The position numbers and the translations under genes were made by a program. Shown piece by piece: positions 8,734 to 18,825 of a stretch of 64,000 nucleotides of DNA (position 1 is its first letter; each line of letters opens with the position of its first letter). Under the pieces are notes generated by a model, which was not told where the DNA came from, ran no database searches, and saw only the letters and a program-made list of their open reading frames with translations. Origin of the DNA: SZUA-22 sp963751695 (GTDB taxonomy: Bacteria > Bacteroidota > Ignavibacteria > Ignavibacteriales > Melioribacteraceae); the NCBI GenBank assembly GCA_963751695.1, contig CAVVVP010000009.1, positions 1 to 64,000 on the forward strand. Direction: 5' to 3'.

Positions 8734-9095
8734 TTATAGCATCTCATACTTGTAAAGTTGCAAGTAAACTGTATCGTTACCTTGGGTAGAGTATATGAAC
8801 GTAACTTTGTACTTCTCATTACACATAATGAATTGCATCCATTCTTCGTTTGCACTAATTGGGCATTCCTCTAAAACATTATCTGAGTGTATGAGAGTCT
8901 AGCAGTCTGATCCAACTTTCGAAAATTTTACTTTTATAATATCTTTGTTTATTGTACCGAATTGTGCTTCCCCTCCTATCTTTAACAATTGTTGCTCATA
9001 GTTTAGATTAGAGTCGACTGGTCAATTTATAGAATCATCACAGCTTATTAAGAGTAGTAGTATTATAATTACTACTGCCGAAAGGCCTCTTTAGT
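8734..9095 (-). pseudogene. Small lipoprotein pseudogene with in-frame stops
   Basis: On the minus strand a frame of about 118 codons ends at TAA 8736. It begins with a lipoprotein-type signal (LSAVVIIILLLLISCDDS, Cys after LIS). It contains TGA soon after the lipobox and TAG in the middle (SDC-stop-TLIHSDN), and no start codon is left before an upstream TAA. The rest reads smoothly (EEWMQFIMCNEKYKVTFIYS), so this was a real gene. Substitution-type stops here argue for genuine decay rather than sequencing indels. Confidence 0.6.
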
Positions 9096-9423
9096 TGATA
9101 ATAATATTTAATTTATTTAGTACCAAAATCTAACCAACATATTCTTAAAATTTCACTTGATAAAAACACATCTGCATTGACAAAATTATTTTAACATTGT
9201 GCAAACTGGGTAGCATTTACATCCTCAATGAATTATTTAAAGGTATGGGGGTCAACGAAACAATTAAAATTGAAGACTTAAAAGGAAAGAAAGCAATTTA
9301 TTGATTACTTAATTATTTTTAATTATTAAGAATGATCAAAACTGTCTATCAAATCATTAGGCCTTTTGACCATAAGCTTTTCAAGACATCGAACACAATC
9401 GAAATTAAATAATTTCACTAATA
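9096..9423. other. Intergenic stretch with no recognised gene
   Basis: About 330 bp of AT-rich sequence upstream of the first GH106-like gene. Short frames are broken by many stops. No clear operator palindrome was seen. It marks the left boundary of the more G+C-rich rhamnose block. Confidence 0.5.
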
Positions 9424-12400
9424 ATGAAAATTTATAAAAAAGTAGTGTCACTGAAAATTACTATACTACCAATCACTAGAATGATAACTTTAGTATCTAT
9501 TTTATTTTTAACAATATTAGGTTGCAACTCTCCAACAATAGATATATTAAAAGAAGGTTTTAAAAACCCACCAGCTTCAGCAAAACCAGGGGTTTATTGG
9601 TACTTCATGGATGGGAATTTGTCGCGCCAAGAGATGACAAAAGATCTGGAAGCCATGCAGGGGGCAGGTATAAGTAATTTAATATTTCTTGAAGTAGGTA
9701 TTGGTGTTCCCCGGGGCCCTGTTGAATTTATGAGTGGACCATGGCAGGATCTATTTGTGCACGCAGTTAGAGAAGCCGAACGATTGGGAATAAAAATTCG
9801 ATTGGGCGCAGGTCCTGGTTGGTGTGGTAGCGGAGGACCATGGGTGAAACCGGAAGAATCAATGAAACATTTAGTTTTTAGTGAAACAGAAATCAAGGGA
9901 AATCAAAAAGTTACGATAACACTTCCCGAACCAGAACAACGAAGTACCCCTTGGCACAAAATGAAAGATCCCTATTATGAGGATATCTATGTTTATGCAA
10001 TCCCAAGTTCTGCTATAGCTGTTATTAAAAATATAAACGAAAAAGCGCTTTATGAAAGGTATCCATACTCTTCTTATAAAGGAGTAAAACCATATTTACC
10101 GGCCCCATCAGAATTTGACACTTTGAATGAAGAGGTGTTGCTTAATCCAAATGAAATAATTGATATATCCGAATTTTTACAAGCTGATGGACAATTAATT
10201 TGGGATGCCCCAAAAGGAAATTGGACCATCGTGCGCATGGGACTAAAAGTAACGGGTGCCAGCACTCGTCCATCACCAAAGTCCATGATAGGACTTGAAT
10301 CGGATAAATTAAATGCCATGGCCTTTGAACGGCATTTGAAAAATTATACTGATATCTTATTGGAGAAAACTGCCCCCCGAAAGGATGGTGTTGGCTGGAC
10401 AGGTTTTCATATTGATAGTTGGGAAAGCGGTTCGCAAAACTGGACAGACGGAATTGTGAAGGAATTTAAAAATAGACGAGGATACGATCCTGAGCCATTT
10501 TTCCTTACCTATACAGGTCGTGCAGTTAAAAGTTTAGAAATCAGCGAACGTTTTTTATGGGATCTTCGCCTCACATGCCAGGAATTATTGTTGGAGAATC
10601 ACGCAGAATTTGCAAAACAATATGCTCATAAAAACGGATTGGAATTGACCATAGAACCTTATGATATGAATCCTGCTGGCGATCTAGATTTAGGGGCTGT
10701 TGCTGATGTGATAATGGCCGAATTCTGGAGCAAACGCTTTGGCTATGGCACACATTACGCAGTTCTTGAAGCTACTTCAATCTCTCACATTACCGGACAG
10801 CCAATTGTGGGTGCAGAAGTATTTACTTCAAATAAAGAAGAGTTGTGGCAAGAGTATCCCGGATCGATGAAAGACCAGAGTGACTGGGCCCTGGCTCTGG
10901 GTGTAAATCGTTTTATTTTTCATACTTTCGCACATAAACCTTTGGGCGATGAATATCGTCCGGGAATGACCATGGGACAATATGGCGTGCATTGGGACAG
11001 GGGGCAAACCTGGTGGCCAATGGTTGGAGCATACCATGAATATATTAGTCGCAGTTCGCATATGATGCAGCAGGGACAAAGTGTTTCAGATATTCTATAC
11101 ATAACTCCCGAAGGTGCACCTATGGTGTTTACACCTCCTTCGGATGCATTGGAAGATAATGGTAAAATTCCAGATAAAAAGGGATACGGGTTTGATGCAT
11201 GTTCTCCAAAAATGTTTTTGGAACGCGCTGATGTTAAAGACGGGAAAGTCGTTTTTCCTGGAGCTTCCTCTTACGAAGTAATGGTACTACCCAACTTTAA
11301 AACTATGACTCCTGCGCTACTTGAGAAAATTACCTCATTGGTAAAGTCGGGAGCAAAAATAATTGGCACACCTCCTTTGAAATCCCCGAGTTTGGTGGAT
11401 TACCCAAATTGTGATAATCAAGTCTTAGCTATGGCTGAAGAGCTTTGGGGTACTCTTGAAAGTCCTCAAAACCTTGAGCAAAGAAAGTTTGGTGAAGGAA
11501 TGATATTCTGGGGTGGCAATCTACACAACGCCGAAACGCTAGGAGCTCTTTATCCGGATTATGAAAGTACAGTTGAAATCTTATCTCTAATCGGAATTCA
11601 TCAAGACTTCAATTCAAAGAACAACTCTATACGTTATGGCCATCGTAAAACTACTAACAAGGATATATATTTCATAGCTAACCGAACAGATACTTTTCAA
11701 ACCACTGAATGTAATTTCAGAGCAAGTGGAAATCCGGAAATTTGGATAACTGCCACGGGTGAATCAAGAAAAATTGCAGATTATACTGTCAAAAATGGGA
11801 TAACATCCATTCCAATGGAATTTTTCCCTTACGAAAGTTTCTTTATTGTTTTCGTAGAAAATAAATCAAGCAATTCAACTATAGAAAAATCAGAGCCAAA
11901 CTTCCTAAACTTAAAAGAAATAAAAACTTTAGAAGGAGAATGGGAAGTTTCATTCAATCCCAAAATGGGAGGTCCAAAATCAATCATCTTTAGCATTCTA
12001 CAAGATTGGACAACACATGAAACGAGAGGAATAAAGTATTATTCGGGAATTGCTACCTATCGGAAAACATTTAGGGTTAGTAACCTGGTAAATCAATCCT
12101 ACTTTATCGATCTTGGAGTAGTGCATGATATAGCCAGTGTAAAACTGAATGGAAAAGATATTGGGGTAGTTTGGTGTGCTCCCTGGCGAATAGATATTTC
12201 TGAAGCACTAAACGAAGGTGAAAACGAACTGGAAATAGAAGTAGCCAATCGTTGGATAAATCGTTTGCTAGGTGATCAACAAAAACCTGATGCAAATGTG
12301 AGATTCGTGAAATTTGAAAATGGCTTGATGGGAGGAAAGGAATTTACCACTGGTAGGTATACTTTTACAACTGAAGAAGCAATGAAGTCATTTAAATTTA

Positions 12401-12459
12401 CAGAGCCCCTGCCTTCGGGATTGCTGGGGCCAGTTACTATTCATGAAGTTATTGAATGA
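9424..12459 (+). CDS. GH106-like alpha-L-rhamnosidase, lipoprotein
   Basis: The predicted product is a 1011-aa exported glycosidase of the GH106 type, which releases L-rhamnose from pectin side chains and other glycans. A lipobox (LTILGC, Cys34) suggests membrane anchoring; an alternative start is Met20, directly before the hydrophobic core. Residues 45-130 hold the family opening (PGVYWYFMDGNLSRQEMTKD, LGAGPGWCGSGGPW). FHIDSWESGSQNWT lies near 328 and YDMNPAG near 410. The C-terminal ~170 residues form a galactose-binding-like beta-sandwich (IDLGVVHDIASVKLNGKDIG). There is no T9SS tail, unlike many secreted proteins in the window. It heads a run of same-strand genes for deoxy-sugar use. The family call is firm; substrate is inferred from rhaT nearby. 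Confidence 0.85.
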   Translation: MKIYKKVVSLKITILPITRMITLVSILFLTILGCNSPTIDILKEGFKNPPASAKPGVYWYFMDGNLSRQEMTKDLEAMQGAGISNLIFLEVGIGVPRGPVEFMSGPWQDLFVHAVREAERLGIKIRLGAGPGWCGSGGPWVKPEESMKHLVFSETEIKGNQKVTITLPEPEQRSTPWHKMKDPYYEDIYVYAIPSSAIAVIKNINEKALYERYPYSSYKGVKPYLPAPSEFDTLNEEVLLNPNEIIDISEFLQADGQLIWDAPKGNWTIVRMGLKVTGASTRPSPKSMIGLESDKLNAMAFERHLKNYTDILLEKTAPRKDGVGWTGFHIDSWESGSQNWTDGIVKEFKNRRGYDPEPFFLTYTGRAVKSLEISERFLWDLRLTCQELLLENHAEFAKQYAHKNGLELTIEPYDMNPAGDLDLGAVADVIMAEFWSKRFGYGTHYAVLEATSISHITGQPIVGAEVFTSNKEELWQEYPGSMKDQSDWALALGVNRFIFHTFAHKPLGDEYRPGMTMGQYGVHWDRGQTWWPMVGAYHEYISRSSHMMQQGQSVSDILYITPEGAPMVFTPPSDALEDNGKIPDKKGYGFDACSPKMFLERADVKDGKVVFPGASSYEVMVLPNFKTMTPALLEKITSLVKSGAKIIGTPPLKSPSLVDYPNCDNQVLAMAEELWGTLESPQNLEQRKFGEGMIFWGGNLHNAETLGALYPDYESTVEILSLIGIHQDFNSKNNSIRYGHRKTTNKDIYFIANRTDTFQTTECNFRASGNPEIWITATGESRKIADYTVKNGITSIPMEFFPYESFFIVFVENKSSNSTIEKSEPNFLNLKEIKTLEGEWEVSFNPKMGGPKSIIFSILQDWTTHETRGIKYYSGIATYRKTFRVSNLVNQSYFIDLGVVHDIASVKLNGKDIGVVWCAPWRIDISEALNEGENELEIEVANRWINRLLGDQQKPDANVRFVKFENGLMGGKEFTTGRYTFTTEEAMKSFKFTEPLPSGLLGPVTIHEVIE

Positions 12460-12490
12460 AGAATCGATTAGATAAAAAGCATAATTCATT

Positions 12491-13203
12491 ATGAAAAAAT
12501 TTATTTTTTTTACATTTATTCTGCTTGGCTTGGTTGGGTATAACCAAAATGGAAAAAAACAGGTCCTGGCAATTATTTGAATGAATTAAAAACCGAATTA
12601 CAAAAGGAGTGGCCTGGTAATAAAACCATTAATATTGTATTCCATGGGCACAGTGTACCATCGGGATATTTTAAAACACCTCAAGTAAATACCTTATCGG
12701 CTTATCCATATTTATTTCTGAAAAAACTGAAAAGTATTTATCCTTTTGCGGTGGTAAATGTAATTGTTACTGCAATTGGCGGCGAAAACTCAGTAAAAGG
12801 TGCTGAACGATTTGTAAGGGATGTATTGGTTCATAAACCCGATGTAATCTTAATCGATTATGCTTTAAATGATATTGGAACAGGTCTTAACAATGCATAC
12901 ACTTCGTGGACGCAGATGATAAAACAGGCAAAGGAACATGGTATACCGGTTATTTTACTCACACCTTCACCGGATCAAAGAGTCAACTATGATTCTCCGG
13001 ACAATGACTTGAAAAAACATACCGATCAGATCATCGGACTTGCTAAAGAAAACCAAGTTGGGCTTGTTGACAGCTACAAAGCTTTTGAATTTTTATATTC
13101 TGATAAACAAAAACTTGCTGAATATATGTCTCAGGTGAATCACCCAAATGAAAAGGGACATGAATTAATTGCAAATGAAATTTTAAAATATTTTAGGGAA
13201 TAA
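12491..13203 (+). pseudogene. SGNH/GDSL hydrolase, frameshifted at an A-run
   Basis: A signal peptide (MKKFIFFTFILLGLVGYNQ) starts at ATG 12491 but leaves frame at the A7 run near 12553-12559. One more A would join it to the downstream frame reading TGPGNYLNELKTELQKEW. The body shows SGNH blocks: FHGHSVPSGY with the nucleophile Ser, TAIGGENSV, YALNDIG with Asn, and VNHPNEKGH with the catalytic His. The residue three before that His is Gln instead of the usual Asp. Such enzymes are often carbohydrate acetylesterases, which fits a role in deacetylating pectin-like substrate. The lone homopolymer indel may be a sequence error; if so, the gene is intact at about 237 aa. Confidence 0.8.
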
Positions 13204-13207
13204 ACAG

Positions 13208-14620
13208 ATGACGAAAGTTGGATTATTTGGAATAGGGCTCGATACATATTGGTCACAATTTGGAGAATTACTTGAAAACCTAAAAGGATATCAGGAAGAA
13301 ATTAGAACTAAAATCTCCGGCTTTGGCGTAGAGGTGATAGATGCGGGAATGGTAGATAACCCTAAAAAAGCGCGTGAGGCTGCTAGTTACTTGAAATCAC
13401 ATGATGTAGAAATTGTTTTTTTATATGTTTCTACCTATGCTTTATCATCAACGGTTTTGCCGGTAGCACAAAAGCTAAAAGTACCGGTGGTAATATTAAA
13501 TCTCCAACCGGTTTCTCAGTTGGATTATGAATCGTTTAACAAACTGGGCGACCGGGGTAAAATGACTGGTGTCTGGCTGGAACATTGTCAAGCCTGCTCT
13601 GTCCCCGAAGTTGCAGCGGTTTTTAATCGCTCCGGGATTCAATATGATTTTATAACCGGATATTTGCAAGACGATGAAGCTTGGAATGAAATCAAAGCAT
13701 GGACTGAAGCTGCGAACGTAGCAGCATCTATGCGAAATAATCGTTTGGGCATATTAGGACACTATTATAATGGAATGTTGGATGTATATACAGACACGAC
13801 TAAACAGTCTGCTGTATTTGGTACTCATATTGAGTTGCTTGAAATGTGTGAATTAAAAAAGTATCGAGACGAAACAAGCGAAGTTGAGGTGGCCGGAAAA
13901 ATTGAAGAGTTTCACAACCAATTTGAAGTTGCACCCGAATGTGAAACCCTAGAAATAGAGCGGGCTGCCCGTACATCGGTAGCACTCGACAAATTAATAA
14001 AAAACCGCAACTTGGGTTCGATCGCTTATTATTATGAAGGGCAGCCAGGTAATGAATATGAAAACATTGCTACATCTATAATTGCGGGCAATACTTTGCT
14101 AACAGGAAGAAATATTCCCGTTGCCGGTGAGTGTGAGGTTAAAAATGCACAGGCCATGAAAATAATGGCTGAGTTTGGAGCCGGGGGTTCCTTTTCAGAA
14201 TTTTATCTGATGGATTTTAAGGATGATGTTGTTTATCTGGGACACGATGGACCTGCTCATTTCGCAATTTCAGAAGAAAAAGTAAAATTAGTACCACTTC
14301 CAGTCTATCACGGGAAACCAGGGAAAGGCCTCTCGATTCAGATGAATGTAAAGCATGGGCCCGTAACTCTACTTTCGGTTGTTGAAGGAAAAGATGCTGT
14401 TTTTCTTTTGGTAGCGGAAGGAGAATCAGTTCCAGGTCCAATTCTTCAAATTGGGAATACCAACAGTCGTTATCGATTCTCAATGGGGGCCAAAAATTTT
14501 ATAAATCAATGGTCGAAGCAAGGGCCCGCACACCACTGTGCAATAGGATTAGGGCATATTGCAGATAAAATTGAAAAACTGGGGCGGATTTTAAATATGG
14601 ACGTCGTAAAAATAGGTTAA
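13208..14620 (+). CDS. L-fucose/L-arabinose isomerase family protein
   Basis: A 470-aa cytoplasmic aldose-ketose isomerase of the AraA/FucI superfamily. The C-terminal half carries the recognisable metal and substrate region: YYYEGQPGNEYENI, NIPVAGECEVKNAQAM, EFYLMDFKDDVVYLGHDGPA and the closing GPAHHCAIGLGHIADKIE. It begins 4 bp after the preceding stop and sits between two GH106-like genes. No RhaA-type rhamnose isomerase is seen in the block, so this enzyme may isomerise L-rhamnose or L-fucose here. That substrate assignment is inference; family membership is clear. Confidence 0.85.
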   Translation: MTKVGLFGIGLDTYWSQFGELLENLKGYQEEIRTKISGFGVEVIDAGMVDNPKKAREAASYLKSHDVEIVFLYVSTYALSSTVLPVAQKLKVPVVILNLQPVSQLDYESFNKLGDRGKMTGVWLEHCQACSVPEVAAVFNRSGIQYDFITGYLQDDEAWNEIKAWTEAANVAASMRNNRLGILGHYYNGMLDVYTDTTKQSAVFGTHIELLEMCELKKYRDETSEVEVAGKIEEFHNQFEVAPECETLEIERAARTSVALDKLIKNRNLGSIAYYYEGQPGNEYENIATSIIAGNTLLTGRNIPVAGECEVKNAQAMKIMAEFGAGGSFSEFYLMDFKDDVVYLGHDGPAHFAISEEKVKLVPLPVYHGKPGKGLSIQMNVKHGPVTLLSVVEGKDAVFLLVAEGESVPGPILQIGNTNSRYRFSMGAKNFINQWSKQGPAHHCAIGLGHIADKIEKLGRILNMDVVKIG

Positions 14621-14649
14621 ATTTTAAATAGTCTAATTAAGGTGTAAGT

Positions 14650-17600
14650 ATGAATAATATGAAAATGGTTTTAAAAATATCGTGTATTTGGGTTCTTATC
14701 ATTTCTGTATGCATTATTACTAATACTGAATTAAACGCTCAATCTGAAGTTAGTTATTCGTCATTAGTCAATTCATTTACGACACCTAATTTTGCCAAAT
14801 GGGGCGAGGTGCCGCTTTGGTGGTGGGAGGCTGACTCCTTAAATAAAGATAGAGTAACCTGGGAGCTTGAAGAGCTTTGGAAAAAAGGGGTAAAAGCTGT
14901 TTGCCCGATACAACGATCACCGGCACGTTCATTCCCTAATTCTTTCAGCAAAGAATGGTGGGAAATGGTATCATATGTTCATCAGGAATGTGAACGTCTG
15001 GGAATGCACCTTTGGCTGTATGATCAGGTTGGTTATGGGCAATATGGCTGGTTGGAAAAGGCAGCGGCGCGAGTGGAAAATACAGGTACTTCCCGCATAG
15101 AGTTTTTTACGGCTTCAGAAAAATCAAATAATGAAATTCGCATAGAGTTATCTAAAGTGAAACTTTTGACTGCTCGAGCTTACCCGGTATTGAACGATAC
15201 TGCAAGCGATGAAAACAGTATAGATATTAGAGAACATGTACAAGATGAGCTATTAGTTTGGACTCCGCCGGGTGAGGGGCAATGGAAAATTGCTGTTTCG
15301 GTAGCTGTTCCATACAAATCGTTTTATTTGAATGAAGCCTCTACTGATGTTTTTCTGCAGCAGTTGTATCAGAAAATAGAAAATGTTGTTGGTGTGGAAG
15401 CTATGGGCACAAGTCTTGCAGGAGTATTTCAGGATGAACACCCACCTACACCGCGTGATATTTTTACTCAGGAATTGGCCGATACTTTTCAAACTATGTT
15501 TGGTTACAATATTGCAAGGGCTATTCCAGCACAATATTTTGATGTTGGCATGAAAACGCCAAAATATCGTATTGATTACTTTGATGCTTATCTCGCAATT
15601 GTCGAAAAAAACTATTGGGAAAAAGTTTATGACTGGACAGCTAACAAAAACCTTTTGACAAGCCATGATAACTGGGGTCGTAATAATATTTATCGGCATA
15701 GTGAGGGTTATATTGATTATTTTCGGACTCAGAGATGGTTTTCGGCTCCAGGATTTGATGATTCAGGTCAGCGATCAATAGAAGACAGAAATTATTATGA
15801 CACTAAGATTGCATCCTCAATCGCACGCTTGTATAATCGACCACGAGTCTGGGCCGAAGCATTTCACACTTCAGGGTGGGGTCGGACCACCAATCAAACT
15901 TTAACTTGGTTATCGACACTTTATGCATTTGGGGCTAATTTGTACGACGAGCATGGTCTGTATTATTCATTAAATGCAAGTACATGGGAACATGCTGCCC
16001 CCGATCCTCACTGGAGACAACCTTATTGGGAATATTACCAGGATATCTCCAATTGGGTTACCAGAACCAGTTACCTTATGTCTCAGGGTGAATCTGTTGT
16101 CGACGTAGCTGTTCATTATCCGGTAGTAAGCTTACTGGCTGATATGGGAAAAAACAACATCGATTACAATGGTTACATGAAACTATCCCGAATTATCTAT
16201 AATGAAGGAATGGATAACGACATCATTGACGATCAGTCTATTTTAGACGCAAAAGTTCAGAATGGTCGAATTGAAGTTCGGGGCAACAAATACCAGGCAC
16301 TGGTTTTTGGGCCTGAAAAAACCATTCGGCTGGCAGTTCTTAAAAAAGCATTAGAATTTGTTCAAAATGGTGGGGTGGTTCTTTTTTATGGGGAGTTACC
16401 CAGGGCTTCTGTTGAAAATGGGAAAGAAGATTCACATGTTCGGTCTTTGTTTGAACAACTACTTGGAACATCATCGGGGGAAATGAAAACACAAAAAACC
16501 ATAGAACACAATTTCAAAAATGGAGGATACACGGCGTTTGTGCCTGAACTAAGTGAATTATTTCCGTCACTTCTTTCAACTCATATTGACCGTGACTTTA
16601 TTGGAAGTGGTGGGGATGTATTCCTTTCCCATCGAAGTATTGATAGTATAAATGTTTATCTCGTTCAAAATACCGAAGATAGTCCCATACAACTAAAGGC
16701 TCGCTTTCGTGCTGATGGTGTGCCGGAATTGTGGGATCCATTTTCAGGTAAAATAACTGAATTGAATAATTTCGAACGAAAAAACGGATATACCTACGCA
16801 ACCATTTCTTTGGAGGGAAATGTTGCACAACTTATCGTTTTAAACCCAGAAAAAAAGGAATTAAAAAACAAAACAACAGCTGTCAAATGGGATGAAAAAG
16901 CATTAGCTGATTTTTGGGATTTTTACGTTATTCCAACCAGGGATAATCAATGGGGTGATTTTGAATGGCCCCCTTCCAATGAAAAACTCGGACCGGAAGT
17001 AAGGCAATTTAAATATAAAGAGGAAAGTGACGGGGAAGGAATTAAGAAAGGCTGGAATCAGCCAGGGTATGATGATCGTGATTGGGATGAGGTTTTTTCA
17101 GGTCAGGGCCCTTATTGGCTTCTATTAGAAGGTATTCCTGAAAACGGGCACGTAATACAATCCATTCTTGCTGACCAGCAAAAAATAAAATCGGGCAGTA
17201 TACTTTCAGTCAACGAAGTAAATCATAAATGGGAAGAAGTAACTTTTTCCCAAAAGACAGGATTAAGCCAACCCGCACCATGGGGTGGTCATTCCGGTTA
17301 TCCGGATGGTCATTACGACAAGAACTTTATTCATTTGAATAAAGACAGGAACCTTCTATTTACAAGGATTTATTCTCCTGATAATCAAATAAGGGGGCTA
17401 AATGTTCAACTGCGTAATAAGGAAATCCGGCTTTGGGTCAATGGAAAAGAAGAATATTTTTCAGGTGCTGTTGGTAATTTGCCGTTAAAGAAAGGTTATA
17501 ATAACGTATTACTTGATGTGACCGGTGGAACGGGAGGAATGCTTTATGTGCAGGAAGATGCTCCCGTATTACAAAAAGGATCGGAAAATGAAAACGAAAT

Positions 17601-18804
17601 AAGCATGCCCGATTTAAGCACTGCATCCTGGATTTGGTCGGGCAACAGCGAAGGTGCATATTTTCGCAAGTCGATTGAAGTAAACGAATTACTGGAAACT
17701 GCTTATGTCACTGTCACGGGTGTTTCAGGGTTTAGTTTGTATATCAATGGTAAAAAAGTTGAAGAAGATATTGGACCATGGGCAACCTGGAATTACCCGA
17801 AAAGAATCAATATTAAACCATATTTGAAAGAAGGAAGGAATGTATTTGCTGTCTGGGGACAATTTTTTCAAGGATTACATGTTGCGTATACTGATGACTA
17901 TAAGGGATTTATTTTGGCAATGAAAGCTGTTTCCAACAATGGAAAAACACATGATTTAATTACAGACAAAACATGGAAAGGCCATGTAGAAGAAGTGGAA
18001 AACTGGGAAGCAGTTGATTTCGACGATTCTGATTGGGAATTGGTTTCTGTTAGGGGGAATGCCAATGGTAAACCATGGGGGAGTGAATTTCTGAAAAATG
18101 TGGGAAGTTCAACCACCCCATACCGGCCCTTGTCAGTTACTCTTAATTCTCCTATACTGGAGATATTTAGTGAAATGCCATCTGTTACGTATGATGTGAA
18201 ACCCGAAACCGCTAAACGAATTGGCTGGATTCGCTTTGAAGCACCACCTGGATTAAAAGGAATGACCATTTTAGCAAAGGAAGCTAGAGTCTGGGTGAAT
18301 GGAAATGAAGTTCAAGTAAATAATGGTGAAGTTGAATTGAATAAGTCACCAATCAAGGTATCTCAAGTTGCCATGCAGATTAACATGGAGCATGGCAAAT
18401 ATGCTGGGGCAGTTTTTGAAGAGCCAATTAAACTTAGGCTCGAAGGAGGAATTATTCAGCCTGGATTATGGAAAAATTATGCTCTGCCGACTTATTCTGG
18501 TATTGGTGTTTATAAACAACAAATTGAATTAAATGACGAAGAAATACAAAGGGAAATTATACTGGATTTGGGAGAAGTTCTTGTTGCTGCCGAAGTTTTT
18601 GTAAATAATAAATCAGCAGGAGTAAAGGTGGCAAAACCTTTTAAATTCAATATTTCGAATTTGGTAAAATCGGGAGAAAATGAAGTTGAAGTCAGGGTGG
18701 CTAATACGTTGGCACCTCATTATTCATTGCCTCGTCGGGCAAGGGATCTTGGACCACAAGGATCTGGTTTGATTGGTCCAGTAAATCTAAAAATTTCTAG
18801 ATAG
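14650..18804 (+). CDS. Very large GH106-like secreted glycosidase
   Basis: The product has 1384 aa with a signal peptide ending near TNTELNAQ (residue 31), and AAGGTG lies upstream of the ATG. The N-terminal half is a divergent GH106-like barrel: PLWWWEADSLNKDRVTWELE at the start, GVFQDEHPP near 258, then HDNWGRNN, AEAFHTSGWGR and YDEHGLYYS. Residues about 985-1190 (SWIWSGNSEGAYFRKSIEV onward) look like a rhamnosidase-type N-terminal beta-sandwich. The last 100 residues form a galactose-binding-like jelly roll. It has no T9SS tail. The likely function is cleavage of rhamnosides or related deoxy-sugar linkages outside the cytoplasm. The multi-domain insert makes it longer than a typical GH106 enzyme. 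Confidence 0.75.
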   Translation: MNNMKMVLKISCIWVLIISVCIITNTELNAQSEVSYSSLVNSFTTPNFAKWGEVPLWWWEADSLNKDRVTWELEELWKKGVKAVCPIQRSPARSFPNSFSKEWWEMVSYVHQECERLGMHLWLYDQVGYGQYGWLEKAAARVENTGTSRIEFFTASEKSNNEIRIELSKVKLLTARAYPVLNDTASDENSIDIREHVQDELLVWTPPGEGQWKIAVSVAVPYKSFYLNEASTDVFLQQLYQKIENVVGVEAMGTSLAGVFQDEHPPTPRDIFTQELADTFQTMFGYNIARAIPAQYFDVGMKTPKYRIDYFDAYLAIVEKNYWEKVYDWTANKNLLTSHDNWGRNNIYRHSEGYIDYFRTQRWFSAPGFDDSGQRSIEDRNYYDTKIASSIARLYNRPRVWAEAFHTSGWGRTTNQTLTWLSTLYAFGANLYDEHGLYYSLNASTWEHAAPDPHWRQPYWEYYQDISNWVTRTSYLMSQGESVVDVAVHYPVVSLLADMGKNNIDYNGYMKLSRIIYNEGMDNDIIDDQSILDAKVQNGRIEVRGNKYQALVFGPEKTIRLAVLKKALEFVQNGGVVLFYGELPRASVENGKEDSHVRSLFEQLLGTSSGEMKTQKTIEHNFKNGGYTAFVPELSELFPSLLSTHIDRDFIGSGGDVFLSHRSIDSINVYLVQNTEDSPIQLKARFRADGVPELWDPFSGKITELNNFERKNGYTYATISLEGNVAQLIVLNPEKKELKNKTTAVKWDEKALADFWDFYVIPTRDNQWGDFEWPPSNEKLGPEVRQFKYKEESDGEGIKKGWNQPGYDDRDWDEVFSGQGPYWLLLEGIPENGHVIQSILADQQKIKSGSILSVNEVNHKWEEVTFSQKTGLSQPAPWGGHSGYPDGHYDKNFIHLNKDRNLLFTRIYSPDNQIRGLNVQLRNKEIRLWVNGKEEYFSGAVGNLPLKKGYNNVLLDVTGGTGGMLYVQEDAPVLQKGSENENEISMPDLSTASWIWSGNSEGAYFRKSIEVNELLETAYVTVTGVSGFSLYINGKKVEEDIGPWATWNYPKRINIKPYLKEGRNVFAVWGQFFQGLHVAYTDDYKGFILAMKAVSNNGKTHDLITDKTWKGHVEEVENWEAVDFDDSDWELVSVRGNANGKPWGSEFLKNVGSSTTPYRPLSVTLNSPILEIFSEMPSVTYDVKPETAKRIGWIRFEAPPGLKGMTILAKEARVWVNGNEVQVNNGEVELNKSPIKVSQVAMQINMEHGKYAGAVFEEPIKLRLEGGIIQPGLWKNYALPTYSGIGVYKQQIELNDEEIQREIILDLGEVLVAAEVFVNNKSAGVKVAKPFKFNISNLVKSGENEVEVRVANTLAPHYSLPRRARDLGPQGSGLIGPVNLKISR

Positions 18805-18825
18805 AAAAAATTGTGATTTAAATAA

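Noticed and set aside
9594..11102. Minus-strand open frames within the first GH106-like gene
   Set aside because: They lie wholly inside a long plus-strand gene with clear family motifs and lack ribosome sites or recognisable features.
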